DNA of 64,000 nt from Micromonospora chokoriensis. GTDB taxonomy: Bacteria; Actinomycetota; Actinomycetes; Mycobacteriales; Micromonosporaceae. The position numbers and the translations under genes are program-made. Position 1 is the stretch's first letter; each line of letters opens with the position of its first letter. Of the stretch, positions 26,172 through 34,114 are shown piece by piece. Below the pieces are notes generated by a model, which worked only from the letters and a program-made list of their open reading frames with translations, was not told the DNA's origin and made no database searches. The stretch is from NCBI RefSeq assembly GCF_900091505.1, contig NZ_LT607409.1:1736001-1800000 (forward strand), in the 5' to 3' direction.

Positions 26172-27064
26172 TGGCAGGCTCTTCCGTCGAGACGCCGCTG
26201 GGCGTCACCGACCCGGCCGGCGCGGCCCGCGGTTACCGGGCGTCGGCCACCATGCCCTTCACGGCGGAGTTCCGGCGGCAGGCGTCCCGGCGGCGTACCC
26301 AGTTGGCGCTCGGCTTCATGGTGCTCCTGCCGCTGATCATCCTGATCGCCTTCCAGTTCGACTCCGGCGACGACGACAACGGCCGCAACGAGTTCTCCAG
26401 CCTGGTCGAGTTGGCCACCTCGGGCGGCCTCAACTTCACCCTGTTCTCGATCTTCGTGTCGGCGTCGTTCCTGCTGGTGGTCGTCGTCGCGCTGTTCTGC
26501 GGGGACACGGTGGCCAGCGAGGCGAGCTGGGGCAGCCTGCGCTACCTGCTGGCGGTCCCGGTGCCCCGGGCCCGGTTGCTGACGGTGAAGCTGGTGGTCG
26601 CGCTCGCGTACTCGGGGCTGGCCCTGCTGTTGTTGGCCGGCACCGCGTTGCTGGTCGGCACCCTGCGGTACGGCTGGTCGCCGCTGCGCAGCACCGTCGC
26701 CGCCGAACTGGAACCGACCGAGGGGCTGCTCCGGTTGCTGGCGGTGCTCGGCTACCTGGCCGTCGTACTCCTGGTGGTGGCCGGGCTGGCGTTCCTGCTG
26801 TCGGTGACCACCGACGCCGCGTTGGGCGCGGTGGGTGGGGCGGTGCTGCTGTGGATCCTGTCCAGCATCCTGGACCAGATCACCGCCCTGGGCGCGGTAC
26901 GCGACTTCCTGCCCACCCACTTCAGCACCGCCTGGCTGGGATTGCTGTCGACCCCGGTGCAGACCGACGACGTGGTCCGGGGCAGCGTCTCGGCGATCAG
27001 CTACGCGACGTTGTTCTGGGGGTTGGCGTTCTGGCGCTTCACCCGCAAGGACATCACGTCGTAG
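26168..27064 (+). CDS. ABC transporter permease partner of the hydrolase-ABC fusion
   Basis: 298-residue membrane protein with about six hydrophobic segments. The N-terminal cytoplasmic region (FTAEFRRQASRRRTQLALGFM) and ALFCGDTVASEASWGSLRYLLAVPVPRARLL are characteristic of ABC-2 permeases. GTG at 26168 overlaps the fusion gene stop (GTGA); an ATG one codon later is an equal alternative. It supplies the membrane channel for the ATPase domain of the fusion protein. Substrate unknown. Confidence 0.9.
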   Translation: MMAGSSVETPLGVTDPAGAARGYRASATMPFTAEFRRQASRRRTQLALGFMVLLPLIILIAFQFDSGDDDNGRNEFSSLVELATSGGLNFTLFSIFVSASFLLVVVVALFCGDTVASEASWGSLRYLLAVPVPRARLLTVKLVVALAYSGLALLLLAGTALLVGTLRYGWSPLRSTVAAELEPTEGLLRLLAVLGYLAVVLLVVAGLAFLLSVTTDAALGAVGGAVLLWILSSILDQITALGAVRDFLPTHFSTAWLGLLSTPVQTDDVVRGSVSAISYATLFWGLAFWRFTRKDITS

Positions 27065-27073
27065 CCGCTGCGC

Positions 27074-27760
27074 TCAGAGTCGACCGTCCGGCGGGCTCAC
27101 CGACGACGGCACCGCGCTCGGTGCCGGAGGCCGGGCTGGACGCGTCGGCACCGGCGTGGCCGGGTCGGCCTTCTTCCAGGCGCTGACGCCGATCCGGCCG
27201 GTGTTGCCGAGGTCGACCGGCCCGTCCGGGTCGACGTCGGCGGCCGGTTGCCCGGCAGCGGGTGTCACGGTCAGGTACCTCCCGTTCGTGGCGACCACTG
27301 TCGAATCGGTGACGAGGTTGCGCCAGAGCACCACGGCGGTGGCCCGTTCGGCGGGGGCGAGGGTGACCGGCCGGGGCGGCTGGTCGAAGCCCGAGGTGAT
27401 CTCCTTGGCGCCGTTGACCACGCGCAGCATGACCGGCTCGCGCTGTTCGTCGAACAGGTGCAGGATCGGGTACCCGTTGAGCTGGTACGGGCGGTCGCCG
27501 CAGTTCACCAGCTCAAGGCCGAGGGCGCGTAGGCCCATCGCGGCGTCCGACCCGGTGGACCGGATCTGCACGCCGGAGGCCGGACACACCGCCAGTGGTT
27601 CGACGCCGGCCGACGGGGTGGGGCTCCGCACGGCCGGCGGCGGGCCCGTCGGATCTCCGCCCTGGCCGCGATGGTCACCGGGGGTGCAGGCGGTGAGCAG
27701 AAGAACCCCCGCGACCGCTGCGCCGGCCCGTCGTCGAGGTGTCGTAAGGCTGGAGATCAT
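27074..27760 (-). CDS. DUF4232-like lipoprotein
   Basis: 228 residues. The signal peptide ends in a lipobox (GVLLLTAC), so it is a predicted membrane-anchored lipoprotein. After a Pro/Gly linker, CPASGVQIRSTGSDAAMGLRAL, LVNCGDRPYQLNGYP and the tail resemble the DUF4232 fold of actinobacterial exported proteins, with two cysteines that may pair. The ATG at 27760 is preferred (GAGGA 7 bp upstream) over one at 27778. It converges on the ABC permease with 9 bp between the stops. Function unknown. Confidence 0.8.
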   Translation of the reverse strand: MISSLTTPRRRAGAAVAGVLLLTACTPGDHRGQGGDPTGPPPAVRSPTPSAGVEPLAVCPASGVQIRSTGSDAAMGLRALGLELVNCGDRPYQLNGYPILHLFDEQREPVMLRVVNGAKEITSGFDQPPRPVTLAPAERATAVVLWRNLVTDSTVVATNGRYLTVTPAAGQPAADVDPDGPVDLGNTGRIGVSAWKKADPATPVPTRPARPPAPSAVPSSVSPPDGRL

Positions 27761-28089
27761 CTGTCGATCCTCGCCCATCGAGGTGTCCCGCCACCGCCCG
27801 ACCCTCGCAGCGCCGGTCGGGCCGTTCCAGGGCGGCGCTTCCGCCAGGCAGCCGGACAGGTGCCATCCACATTATGGGAGCGTGCCCACGGGGCGTTTGC
27901 CTGTGTTGTTCGCGCATTGGTGCAGGTCGGTGGCTTGGCAGCCTCCTCGCGCCGCGCGGAGCGCTCGACGCGGAGCGCTCGACAGCGGTACATTCCGACC
28001 GGGGACTTTCCCACTAGCAAGGAATTTATAAGCTTCGATACTTTCATGCCTCACATTGAAGAGATCTGTTTCCTTCGATGGAGGTACCC
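27761..28089. other. intergenic region with 14-bp tandem repeat and AT-rich leader
   Basis: 329 bp between divergent genes. GCGGAGCGCTCGAC is repeated exactly twice in tandem (27957-27984). From about 28010 to 28080 the sequence is unusually AT-rich for this genome and probably holds the doxX promoter and leader. No further gene is seen. Confidence 0.55.
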
Positions 28090-28539
28090 ATGAACGTCAC
28101 TCGGCTCGGCGGGCCGACCCTGTCCCTGTTCCGCATCGTGATCGGTCTGCTGTTCGCGCTGCATGGTCTGACTTCGGTCTTCGGGTTGTTCGGCGGCAAC
28201 CCCATGACCGGCCAGGCGGTACCGGTCGGCACCTGGCCCGGCTGGTGGGCCGCGCTGATCCAACTGGTCTGCGGCGCCCTGGTGCTGGTCGGGTTGTTCA
28301 CCCGACCCGCCGCCCTCCTCGCGTCCGGCTCGATGGCGTACGCCTACTTCGTCGTGCACCAGCCGGACCATCTGCTGCCGCTGCAGAACGGGGGCGAACT
28401 GTCGGCCCTCTTCTGCTGGTCGTTCCTGCTGGTCGCCGCGCTCGGCGCCGGCCCGTGGGCACTCGACTCACTGCTCTTCCGACGCCGCACCGACGCTCCG
28501 CCGTCCTCGGTGGCCGAACCCAGCCCGGTGTCCGTCTGA
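28090..28539 (+). CDS. DoxX family membrane protein
   Basis: 149 residues with four hydrophobic segments. SLFRIVIGLLFALHGLTSVFGLFGG is the conserved DoxX N-terminus, followed by WAALIQLVCGALVLVGLFTRPAALLASGSMAYAY in pieces typical of the family. The ATG at 28090 has GGAGG 6 bp upstream. DoxX proteins are small membrane proteins linked in some species to redox or thiol stress; the role here is unknown. A hairpin follows the stop. Confidence 0.88.
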   Translation: MNVTRLGGPTLSLFRIVIGLLFALHGLTSVFGLFGGNPMTGQAVPVGTWPGWWAALIQLVCGALVLVGLFTRPAALLASGSMAYAYFVVHQPDHLLPLQNGGELSALFCWSFLLVAALGAGPWALDSLLFRRRTDAPPSSVAEPSPVSV

Positions 28540-28551
28540 CCGCACCCGTTC

Positions 28552-28594
28552 CGCGCGTCGCCGGAGCTCCGACGAGGGGTTCCGGCGACGCGCG
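28552..28594 (+). terminator. terminator after doxX
   Basis: CGCGCGTCGCCGGA (28552-28565) pairs with TCCGGCGACGCGCG (28581-28594), loop 15 nt, starting 13 bp after the DoxX stop. No T-run. Confidence 0.7.
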
Positions 28595-28628
28595 CCGGGG
28601 GAGTGGTCCGGGGAGCGGTCCGTCGGGT

Positions 28629-28656
28629 GATGCCGTACACGATTCAGCTCCAAAGG
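28629..28656. repeat. dispersed copy of the 4.8-5.2 kb palindromic half-element
   Basis: This 28-bp sequence matches 5148-5175 at 26 of 28 positions; the shared right part is CGATTCAGCTCCAAAGG. It lies between the DoxX terminator and the ArsR gene. Confidence 0.85.
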
Positions 28657-28718
28657 ATGCGCGGGAGAGGTTGGGCCCCCGCCGGGCGCGGCGGTCGGGC
28701 CGGTGGGCGGCAGGGCGG

Positions 28719-29024
28719 TCAGGCCGGCGGGCGGGAGGTGAGGACCGCGTCCAGGAGACCGGGGTAGAGCTTGTCCACCTCGTCGCGGCGGAGCCGTACC
28801 AGGCGGCTGGTGCCGGCGGCGCGGGTGCGGGTCAGGCCCGCCTCGCGCAGCACCTTCAGGTGGTGGCTGCGGGTCGCCTTGGAGATGCCGAAGTCGAAGC
28901 TTCCGCAGGCGGCCTCGCCGCCCTCGGCGAGCGCACGGACGATCTGTAGCCGCACGTCGTCGGCGAGTGCGGCCAGCACGGCGGTGACCGGTACGGCGGA
29001 CAGTTCGGGCTCGTGCGGCTCCAT
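28719..29024 (-). CDS. ArsR-family (winged helix) transcriptional regulator
   Basis: 101 residues from the ATG at 29024. ArsR-type helix-turn-helix: LAALADDVRLQIVRALAEGG, FGISKATRSHHLKVLREAGL and a wing TRAAGTSRLVRLR. No obvious metal-binding cysteine pair (only AACGSF), so it may sense something other than a metal. Divergent from the EamA transporter, with two perfect inverted repeats between them, so it most likely represses that gene and itself. Confidence 0.9.
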   Translation of the reverse strand: MEPHEPELSAVPVTAVLAALADDVRLQIVRALAEGGEAACGSFDFGISKATRSHHLKVLREAGLTRTRAAGTSRLVRLRRDEVDKLYPGLLDAVLTSRPPA

Positions 29025-29041
29025 GTGACCAGTGTAACCCT

Positions 29042-29102
29042 TGTTCGACAATTCTCGAACAAGCTCCTACTGTCGGTGTCGTTAGTTCGACGATACTCGA
29101 AC
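29042..29102. promoter_or_regulatory. two ArsR-type operators in divergent promoter
   Basis: Site 1 is TGTTCGA-N6-TCGAACA (29042-29061, perfect 7-bp arms). Site 2 is GTTCGA-N6-TCGAAC (29085-29102, perfect 6-bp arms). Their centres are 42 bp apart, about four helical turns, so both face the same side of the DNA. They fill the gap between the ArsR and EamA starts. Confidence 0.85.
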
Positions 29103-29115
29103 ATTGGAGCTGTCG

Positions 29116-30078
29116 ATGCGATCCCGCGCCGTCGCATACCCGCTGATCGCCGTCCTCGGCTGGGGGGTGATGTTCCCGGTCCTGGCCAGCGCGTTGAACC
29201 GGGTCGACCCGCTCAACCTGACCACCGCCCGTTACCTCCTCGCCGCCGTCGTACTGGTCGCCATCCTGCTGCTCCGCGAGGGTGCCGACGCGCTGCGGCC
29301 CGGCACCCGGCTGGTCGAGGTGGTGGTGCTCGGAGTGGTCGGCTTCGCCGGCTTCAACCTGCTCACCAACCTGGCGCTGGAGCACGCCGCCCCGCAACAG
29401 GTGTCGCTCTTCGTGGCCACCACCCCGGTGATCACCCAACTGGTCCGTTGGGCCCGGGACGGCGTACGCCCGAGGCCGCTCCTGCTGAGCCTCTCGCTGG
29501 TGGCGCTCCTCGGTGTCGGCCTGGTGATCACCCGCGGAAGCCTGGCCGGGCTCGGCCAGTTCGGTCTCGGCGGGCTGATGATGATCGGCGCGGTGCTCGG
29601 TTGGGGCATCTACACCCACGGCGCCACCCGCTTCGGCGAGTGGTCGCCACTGCGCTTCACCACCCTGACCGCGCTCGCCGGCACGGCCGCCATGCTCGTG
29701 CTGAGCATCGGCGCCGACGCCGTCGGCTGGCAGCACGCGCCCGGCGTCGCCGACCTCGTGGCGGTCACCCCGCAGTTGGCGTACGCGGTGCTGGTCGGCG
29801 CGGTGGTCGCGGTCCTGGCCTGGAACACCGGTGTGCAGCGACTCGGTGCGGCCAACGCGGCGCTGTTCATGAACCTGGTCCCGGTGACCACCTTCGTCGT
29901 GCAGATCGTCCGCGGCTACCGCCCGGTCGGGATCGAGCTGGCCGGGGCGGCGCTCACCATCGCTGCCCTGGTCGCCGCCAACGTGGTGACCCGCGCACGC
30001 ACCGCCCCCGCCTACCAGGCGACCGCCGTCGCCGACCCGGTGGCGGTAGTCGACCCGGTCGCGGTGGTGAGTCGTTAG
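29116..30078 (+). CDS. EamA/DMT family transporter
   Basis: 320 residues, ten hydrophobic segments in two EamA repeats (first about residues 5-135, second about 145-290). The N-terminal YPLIAVLGWGVMFPVLASAL and the PLNLTTARYLLAA segment are typical of drug/metabolite transporters. The C-terminal Ala/Val/Asp tail is low complexity. The ATG at 29116 follows GGAG. Likely a metabolite or drug exporter under control of the divergent ArsR protein. Confidence 0.9.
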   Translation: MRSRAVAYPLIAVLGWGVMFPVLASALNRVDPLNLTTARYLLAAVVLVAILLLREGADALRPGTRLVEVVVLGVVGFAGFNLLTNLALEHAAPQQVSLFVATTPVITQLVRWARDGVRPRPLLLSLSLVALLGVGLVITRGSLAGLGQFGLGGLMMIGAVLGWGIYTHGATRFGEWSPLRFTTLTALAGTAAMLVLSIGADAVGWQHAPGVADLVAVTPQLAYAVLVGAVVAVLAWNTGVQRLGAANAALFMNLVPVTTFVVQIVRGYRPVGIELAGAALTIAALVAANVVTRARTAPAYQATAVADPVAVVDPVAVVSR

Positions 30079-30837
30079 CTAGGCGGGCCGGGTCAGTTCG
30101 ACGGCGACCAGACCACCGGCGGGGTGGTTGAGCACGACGCGGTAGTCGCCGACCCGGCCCTCCTCCCGCTCGGGCTGCGCAGCCTTGGCGGCGGTGATCC
30201 GGCGGTCCAGCCAAGCGTCGAGGCTGTCGCGGTCCGCACCGACAGCGAGAGCCCCGAGGGCGCAGTCGTCGATGAACTGCCGCCCCTCGCCGGTGAGCGG
30301 TCGATCGCCCGGACCGCTGGCCCCGCAGTACACGCCGCGCAGCCGCTTCTCCTGGTCGACGAGCAGCGTCACCTGCCGGGTTCCGCTGGCCGCGTCGCCG
30401 GCTGCCCCACTGTGCCGGGTGGCGGAGCCGAAGTACGGATTGCTGTAGAGCCGCAGCTTCCACCGCGCTGCCAGCCGCTGCAGCAACGCCTGGGGATCGA
30501 CACCAGCCATCACGGTGTCGCCGTTGTCGAAGGGTGAGCGAGTGGGCGCCGGGTTGGCCCCGTTCAGGGAAGCGTCGGGCACGGCGGAAGACCCTGCGGG
30601 CGCGCTGGTGTCCGGCCCGACCGCGCCGGGAGGGCCCGGGGCGGCGGCGCTCGGTGTGGTCTCAGCCGCGTCCCGCTCCACCTGCGGGTCGTCGGTCTGT
30701 CTGGTGACGGCGACCACCACGGCGACGACCAGGGCCGCGACGGCCAGTACGAGGGCCAGCCACCACAGTGGTCGCCGATGTCGGTGCTGCTCGGGAGAGT
30801 CGGTCGAAGGCTGGCCGGCGGCCTGGTCGATGGTCAT
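30079..30837 (-). CDS. hypothetical single-pass membrane protein
   Basis: 252 residues from the ATG at 30837; an alternative ATG at 30873 adds 12 residues. A His/Arg-rich N-terminus precedes one transmembrane helix (WWLALVLAVAALVVAVVVAV), then about 70 Pro/Ser/Ala/Thr-rich external residues and a C-terminal domain containing LLQRLAARWKLRLYS, TLLVDQEKRLRGVYCGASG and QFIDDCALGAL. Two cysteines could form a disulphide outside the cell. I recognise no family. It converges on the EamA gene with no gap. Confidence 0.72.
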   Translation of the reverse strand: MTIDQAAGQPSTDSPEQHRHRRPLWWLALVLAVAALVVAVVVAVTRQTDDPQVERDAAETTPSAAAPGPPGAVGPDTSAPAGSSAVPDASLNGANPAPTRSPFDNGDTVMAGVDPQALLQRLAARWKLRLYSNPYFGSATRHSGAAGDAASGTRQVTLLVDQEKRLRGVYCGASGPGDRPLTGEGRQFIDDCALGALAVGADRDSLDAWLDRRITAAKAAQPEREEGRVGDYRVVLNHPAGGLVAVELTRPA

Positions 30838-30964
30838 GCGCGTGCCACCATGCTCGATCCCCGTTTCATCCACCCCGCCGAGCCGTCGGGGAATGCCCGA
30901 TGTCTACCACGAGGCATCGACACACCCAAGTCTGTCGTGCGCACCTCTGTTATGGCTAGCGTGA

Positions 30965-31240
30965 CCGAAGGTCACGTCCTACCTACACGGCTCCGGTCAG
31001 CACTCCACCCTCGTCTCCGGCACCACAAAGACCGACCGGACGGTCCTGGTGAGCTGGGACAACTCGATGATGCTGTGTTTCGGCGACGGTTACCGGCAGC
31101 CCCTTCGGCTCGTACGCAGCCCTGTACGGCCAGATGGACCTGCACCAGATCGTCTGCTCGATCGACCAGAACTCGGCGAACTGGCAGGACAAGTGGGTGT
31201 CGCTGGGTTGGACGTGGCTGTACACCGCCGCGCGTACGGC
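30965..31240 (+). pseudogene. decayed gene remnant with one frameshift
   Basis: From 30965 one frame reads coding-like residues (PKVTSYLHGSGQHSTLV, then SWDNSMMLCFG) with strong G/C third positions. At about 31085-31089 it would need one base removed to continue in another frame with equally coding-like text (TVTGSPFGSYAALYGQ, then DLHQIVCSIDQNSANWQDKW and WTWLYTAAR). A TGA stands just upstream and there is no credible start, so the N-terminus is lost. A good terminator follows at 31284. I do not recognise the family. Confidence 0.45.
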
Positions 31241-31283
31241 AGGGCCCCGCGTGTCGGTCGATGGCGGGGCTGGTCGAACTGTT

Positions 31284-31319
31284 CACCACGCGGGACGCCC
31301 GTGGGTGTCCCGCGTGGTG
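31284..31319 (+). terminator. terminator upstream of the SAM riboswitch
   Basis: CACCACGCGGGAC (31284-31296) pairs perfectly with GTCCCGCGTGGTG (31307-31319), loop 10 nt, followed by TTGCG. It probably ended the transcript of the decayed gene upstream. Confidence 0.7.
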
Positions 31320-31350
31320 TTGCGTAGACTCGGCGGCACAACTGCATACC

Positions 31351-31481
31351 TCATCCAGAGGGGCTGAGGGATACGGCCCGACGACGCCCCGGCAACCACC
31401 CCGTGCGCTCATCGCTGAGCGACAGGCGGGGCAGGTGCCAATTCCGTCCCCGCCGCACCGTGCGATGCGGGGAAAGATGAG
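31351..31481 (+). promoter_or_regulatory. SAM-I (S-box) riboswitch upstream of thrC
   Basis: Recognised from the conserved S-box core: CTCATCCAGAGG at the 5' side of P1, GAGGGATACGGCCC and GCCCCGGCAACC, then GGTGCCAATTCC, and GGGGAAAGATGAG closing P1. The P1 3' strand GATGAG (31476-31481) overlaps the thrC ribosome-binding sequence GAGAGGA (31479-31485), and no terminator hairpin follows before the ATG at 31494. SAM binding should therefore block translation initiation. A TAGACT -10-like box at 31326-31331 would start the transcript shortly before the aptamer. Confidence 0.92.
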
Positions 31482-31493
31482 AGGAATCTCGAC

Positions 31494-32780
31494 ATGACGT
31501 CGACGCTCGTCGCCTCCGGCATCGACACCTCCGCCAGCCCCGCCCGCGCCTTGGTCTGCCGTGCCTGTTCGGCGCGCTACCCGCTCGTGGCCCAGCACGC
31601 CTGTTACGAGTGTTTCGGCCCGCTGGAGGTCGACTACGACACCGCCGCCCTGGCGACGGTCACCCGGGAGCAGATCGAGGCCGGGCCGAAGAACATCTGG
31701 CGGTACGCCGCACTGCTCCCCGCCGGTCAGGACCCGACCACCCGGGTCACCCTCGACCCGGGGCTGACCCCGTTGGTGGCGGCCCCGCACCTCGCCGCCG
31801 AGCTGGGCATCACCGCGCCGCTCTGGGTCAAGGACGACAGCGCCAACCCCACCCACTCCTTCAAGGACCGGGTCGTCTCGGTGGCCCTCACCGCGGCGAG
31901 GGCGCTCGGCTTCACCCGGTTCGCCTGCGCGTCGACCGGCAACCTGGCCAACTCGGTGGCCGCACACGGCGCCCGTGCCGGAGTGCCCTCCGTCGTCTTC
32001 ATCCCCAGCGACCTGGAACAGGGCAAGGTCATCACCACCGCCGTCTACGGCGGCGAGCTGGTCGCGATCGACGGCTCGTACGACGACGTCAACCGGCTCT
32101 GCGGCGAACTGGTGGAGACCGACGAGTTCGAGGACACCGCGTTCGTCAACGTCAACGTCCGGCCGTACTACGCGGAGGGCTCCAAGACCCTCGGCTACGA
32201 GGTCGCCGAGCAGCTCGGGTGGCGGATCCCCGCGCAGGTGGTCATCCCGATGGCCAGCGGCGAACTGCTCACCAAGATTGACAAGGCGTTCACCGAGCTG
32301 GTGGAGATCGGCCTGGTCGAGGCGCCGGCCGGCGGGTGGAAGGTCTTCGGCGCCCAGTCGGCCGGATGCAACCCGATCGCCGTCGCCCTGCACGACGACG
32401 CCGACTCGATCACCCCGGTCAAACCCACCGGCATCGCCAAGTCGCTCAACATCGGCGACCCCGCCGCCGGCCTCTACGCGCTGGAGGCGGTCCGCCGCAC
32501 CGGCGGCTGGATGGAGTACGCCGACGACGACGAGATCCGGGCCGCCATCCGCGATCTGGCCCGCACGACAGGTGTCTTCGCGGAGACCGCCGGCGGTGTG
32601 ACGGTGGCGGTGCTGCGGAAGCTGGTCGAGTCCGGTCGGCTCGACCCGACCGCGGAGACCGTGGTGTTCAACACCGGCGAGGGCCTGAAGACCATCGACG
32701 CGGTGGCCGGTCAGGTCGGGCCGACCCACCGCATCAAGCCCTCGCTGCGGGCGGCCCGCGACGCCGGTCTCCTCGGCTGA
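31494..32780 (+). CDS. thrC: threonine synthase
   Basis: 428 residues. Converts O-phosphohomoserine to threonine using PLP. The PLP lysine is in NPTHSFKDRV (Lys124), the phosphate-binding stretch is ASTGNLANSVAAH, and the C-terminus has ETAGGVTVAVL and FNTGEGLKT. A zinc-ribbon-like N-terminus (CRACSARYP, then CYECFGPLEVDYD) marks the long bacterial/plant-like class of ThrC. It starts 12 bp after the SAM riboswitch, linking threonine synthesis to the methionine/SAM branch that shares homoserine. Confidence 0.95.
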   Translation: MTSTLVASGIDTSASPARALVCRACSARYPLVAQHACYECFGPLEVDYDTAALATVTREQIEAGPKNIWRYAALLPAGQDPTTRVTLDPGLTPLVAAPHLAAELGITAPLWVKDDSANPTHSFKDRVVSVALTAARALGFTRFACASTGNLANSVAAHGARAGVPSVVFIPSDLEQGKVITTAVYGGELVAIDGSYDDVNRLCGELVETDEFEDTAFVNVNVRPYYAEGSKTLGYEVAEQLGWRIPAQVVIPMASGELLTKIDKAFTELVEIGLVEAPAGGWKVFGAQSAGCNPIAVALHDDADSITPVKPTGIAKSLNIGDPAAGLYALEAVRRTGGWMEYADDDEIRAAIRDLARTTGVFAETAGGVTVAVLRKLVESGRLDPTAETVVFNTGEGLKTIDAVAGQVGPTHRIKPSLRAARDAGLLG

Positions 32781-32863
32781 TCCCGCATCGTCCGGACGGG
32801 GCCGGGCGATCCGCCGGGTAACTGGGTTTTCGCTGTGAGTGTGGAAAACCCGCCGCTACGGAC

Positions 32864-32892
32864 TTGACGGCAGGAACCGGACGGCGCAAGAT
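32864..32892 (+). promoter_or_regulatory. sigma-70-type promoter for candidate small RNA
   Basis: TTGACG (32864-32869), 17-bp spacer, CAAGAT (32887-32892). Transcription would begin around 32899, at the GGGAGGG that opens the structured RNA described next. Confidence 0.6.
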
Positions 32893-32898
32893 GCTCCG

Positions 32899-33024
32899 TG
32901 CGGGAGGGCATTTCGCCGAAGACTTTTGAAGTTCTTACGACCCAACGCCGGAGGCGTTGTGCGAGTGTCCCTCCCGACCACGTTCGATCGGGCCAGCGAG
33001 TAATTCGCTGGCCCGATCGCTTTT
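32899..33024 (+). ncRNA. candidate structured small RNA
   Basis: About 125 nt between thrC and a GNAT gene. The 5' GGGAGGG can pair with CCCTCCC near 32970, enclosing two hairpins: AAGACTT/AAGTTCTT with one bulged base, and CAACGCC-GGA-GGCGTTG. It ends in a strong terminator, CGATCGGGCCAGCGA (32985-32999) pairing with TCGCTGGCCCGATCG (33005-33019), then CTTTT. A TTGACG-N17-CAAGAT promoter sits just upstream. No open reading frame fits. I cannot match it to a known RNA family; it could instead be an attenuator for the GNAT gene 22 bp downstream. Confidence 0.6.
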
Positions 33025-33045
33025 CCCGGGTGCACGCTCAGCGGC

Positions 33046-34064
33046 ATGAGCATCACCATCACGTCGTTCGACGGCGCCGACCGGGTGGCTGTCGACGAGG
33101 CGTACCGGATCGGGTCGACGGCCAACGACGTCGACCTGCCGGACTTCCCGCCGTTCTGCCGGCGACGCTTCGACGCGCTGATCCACACGCCGATGCCCGG
33201 CACCCGTTCGCTCTGGGCGCTCGCCCGACTGGACGGTGTGCCAGCCGGCTACCTCCAACTGGACCTGCCCCAGTTGGACAACACCGAGAACGCCACTGCC
33301 GAGCTGGTCGTGCACCCCGACCTGCGTCGGCGGGGCGTCGGGCGGGCGCTGCACGAGTACGCGGCGCGTCTGCTCCGTGAGCACGGGCGCAAGCGGGTCG
33401 TCGCGATGGCCGTGTCCGCGCTGCCCGGCGGGCCGGCACGGTCGGCGGCCGGTGACGCCTTCGCCGCCGCCACCGGCGCCAAGTCCGCGTTGGCGGAGGT
33501 GCGTCGCCGGCTCGACGTCGGCGGGATCGACCGGGTCGCGTTGCGCGCGGCGCTGGCCGAGGCCCGACCCCGGGCCGAGGGCTACCACTCGGTCTGCTGG
33601 CAGGGAACAACCCCGCAGGAGTACGTAGCGGACATCGCCCACCTGGACGGCCGGCTGCTCATGGACGCTCCCATGGACGACGTGCAGTGGGAGCCGGAGC
33701 AGGTCGACGCCGACCGCATCCGCGGCAACGAGCGTGCCCTGGACGCCAGGGGGCGGCGGCGCTACCACCTCGGGATGCGACACGAGGCGTCCGGTCGGCT
33801 GGTCGCCTGGACCCTGCTGGACGTGGGCGCGTCCGCCGACTGGCACGCGTTCCAGCAGATCACCATCGTCGACCCGGCCCACCGTGGGCACCGGCTCGGC
33901 CTGATCGCCAAGGCGGAGAACCTGCACCACCTGCTCACCCACGAGCCGGCGGTCCGCGTGATCGACACGTTCACGCCGCCAGCAACAGCTACATGGTGGC
34001 GATCAACGAGCAGCTCGGCTTCCGCCCGGTGGACGCCTGGACCGACTGGCAGCTCACCCTCTGA
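33046..34064 (+). pseudogene. GNAT family double-domain acetyltransferase, frameshifted
   Basis: The first frame reads two GNAT domains: LDNTENATAELVVHPDLRRR and GVGRALHEYAARLL in the first half, VDPAHRGHRLGLIAKAENLH in the second. At about 33973 the frame breaks; one missing A (TTCACG for the expected TTCAACG) shifts it, while the family's C-terminus continues in another frame as ASNSYMVAINEQLGFRP and ends at 34064. Unshifted, the frame would run to 34293 across the PaaN start. So this is a recent one-base deletion or a sequencing error. Confidence 0.85.
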
Positions 34065-34114
34065 CGGGCATTCGCGCTACTGCTCGCGGTCGGTCCTCAG
34101 GCATGATGGCGGGC

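Noticed and set aside
30972..32729. 585-residue minus-strand frame opposite thrC
   Set aside because: It is antisense to threonine synthase and its riboswitch and shows no known motif.
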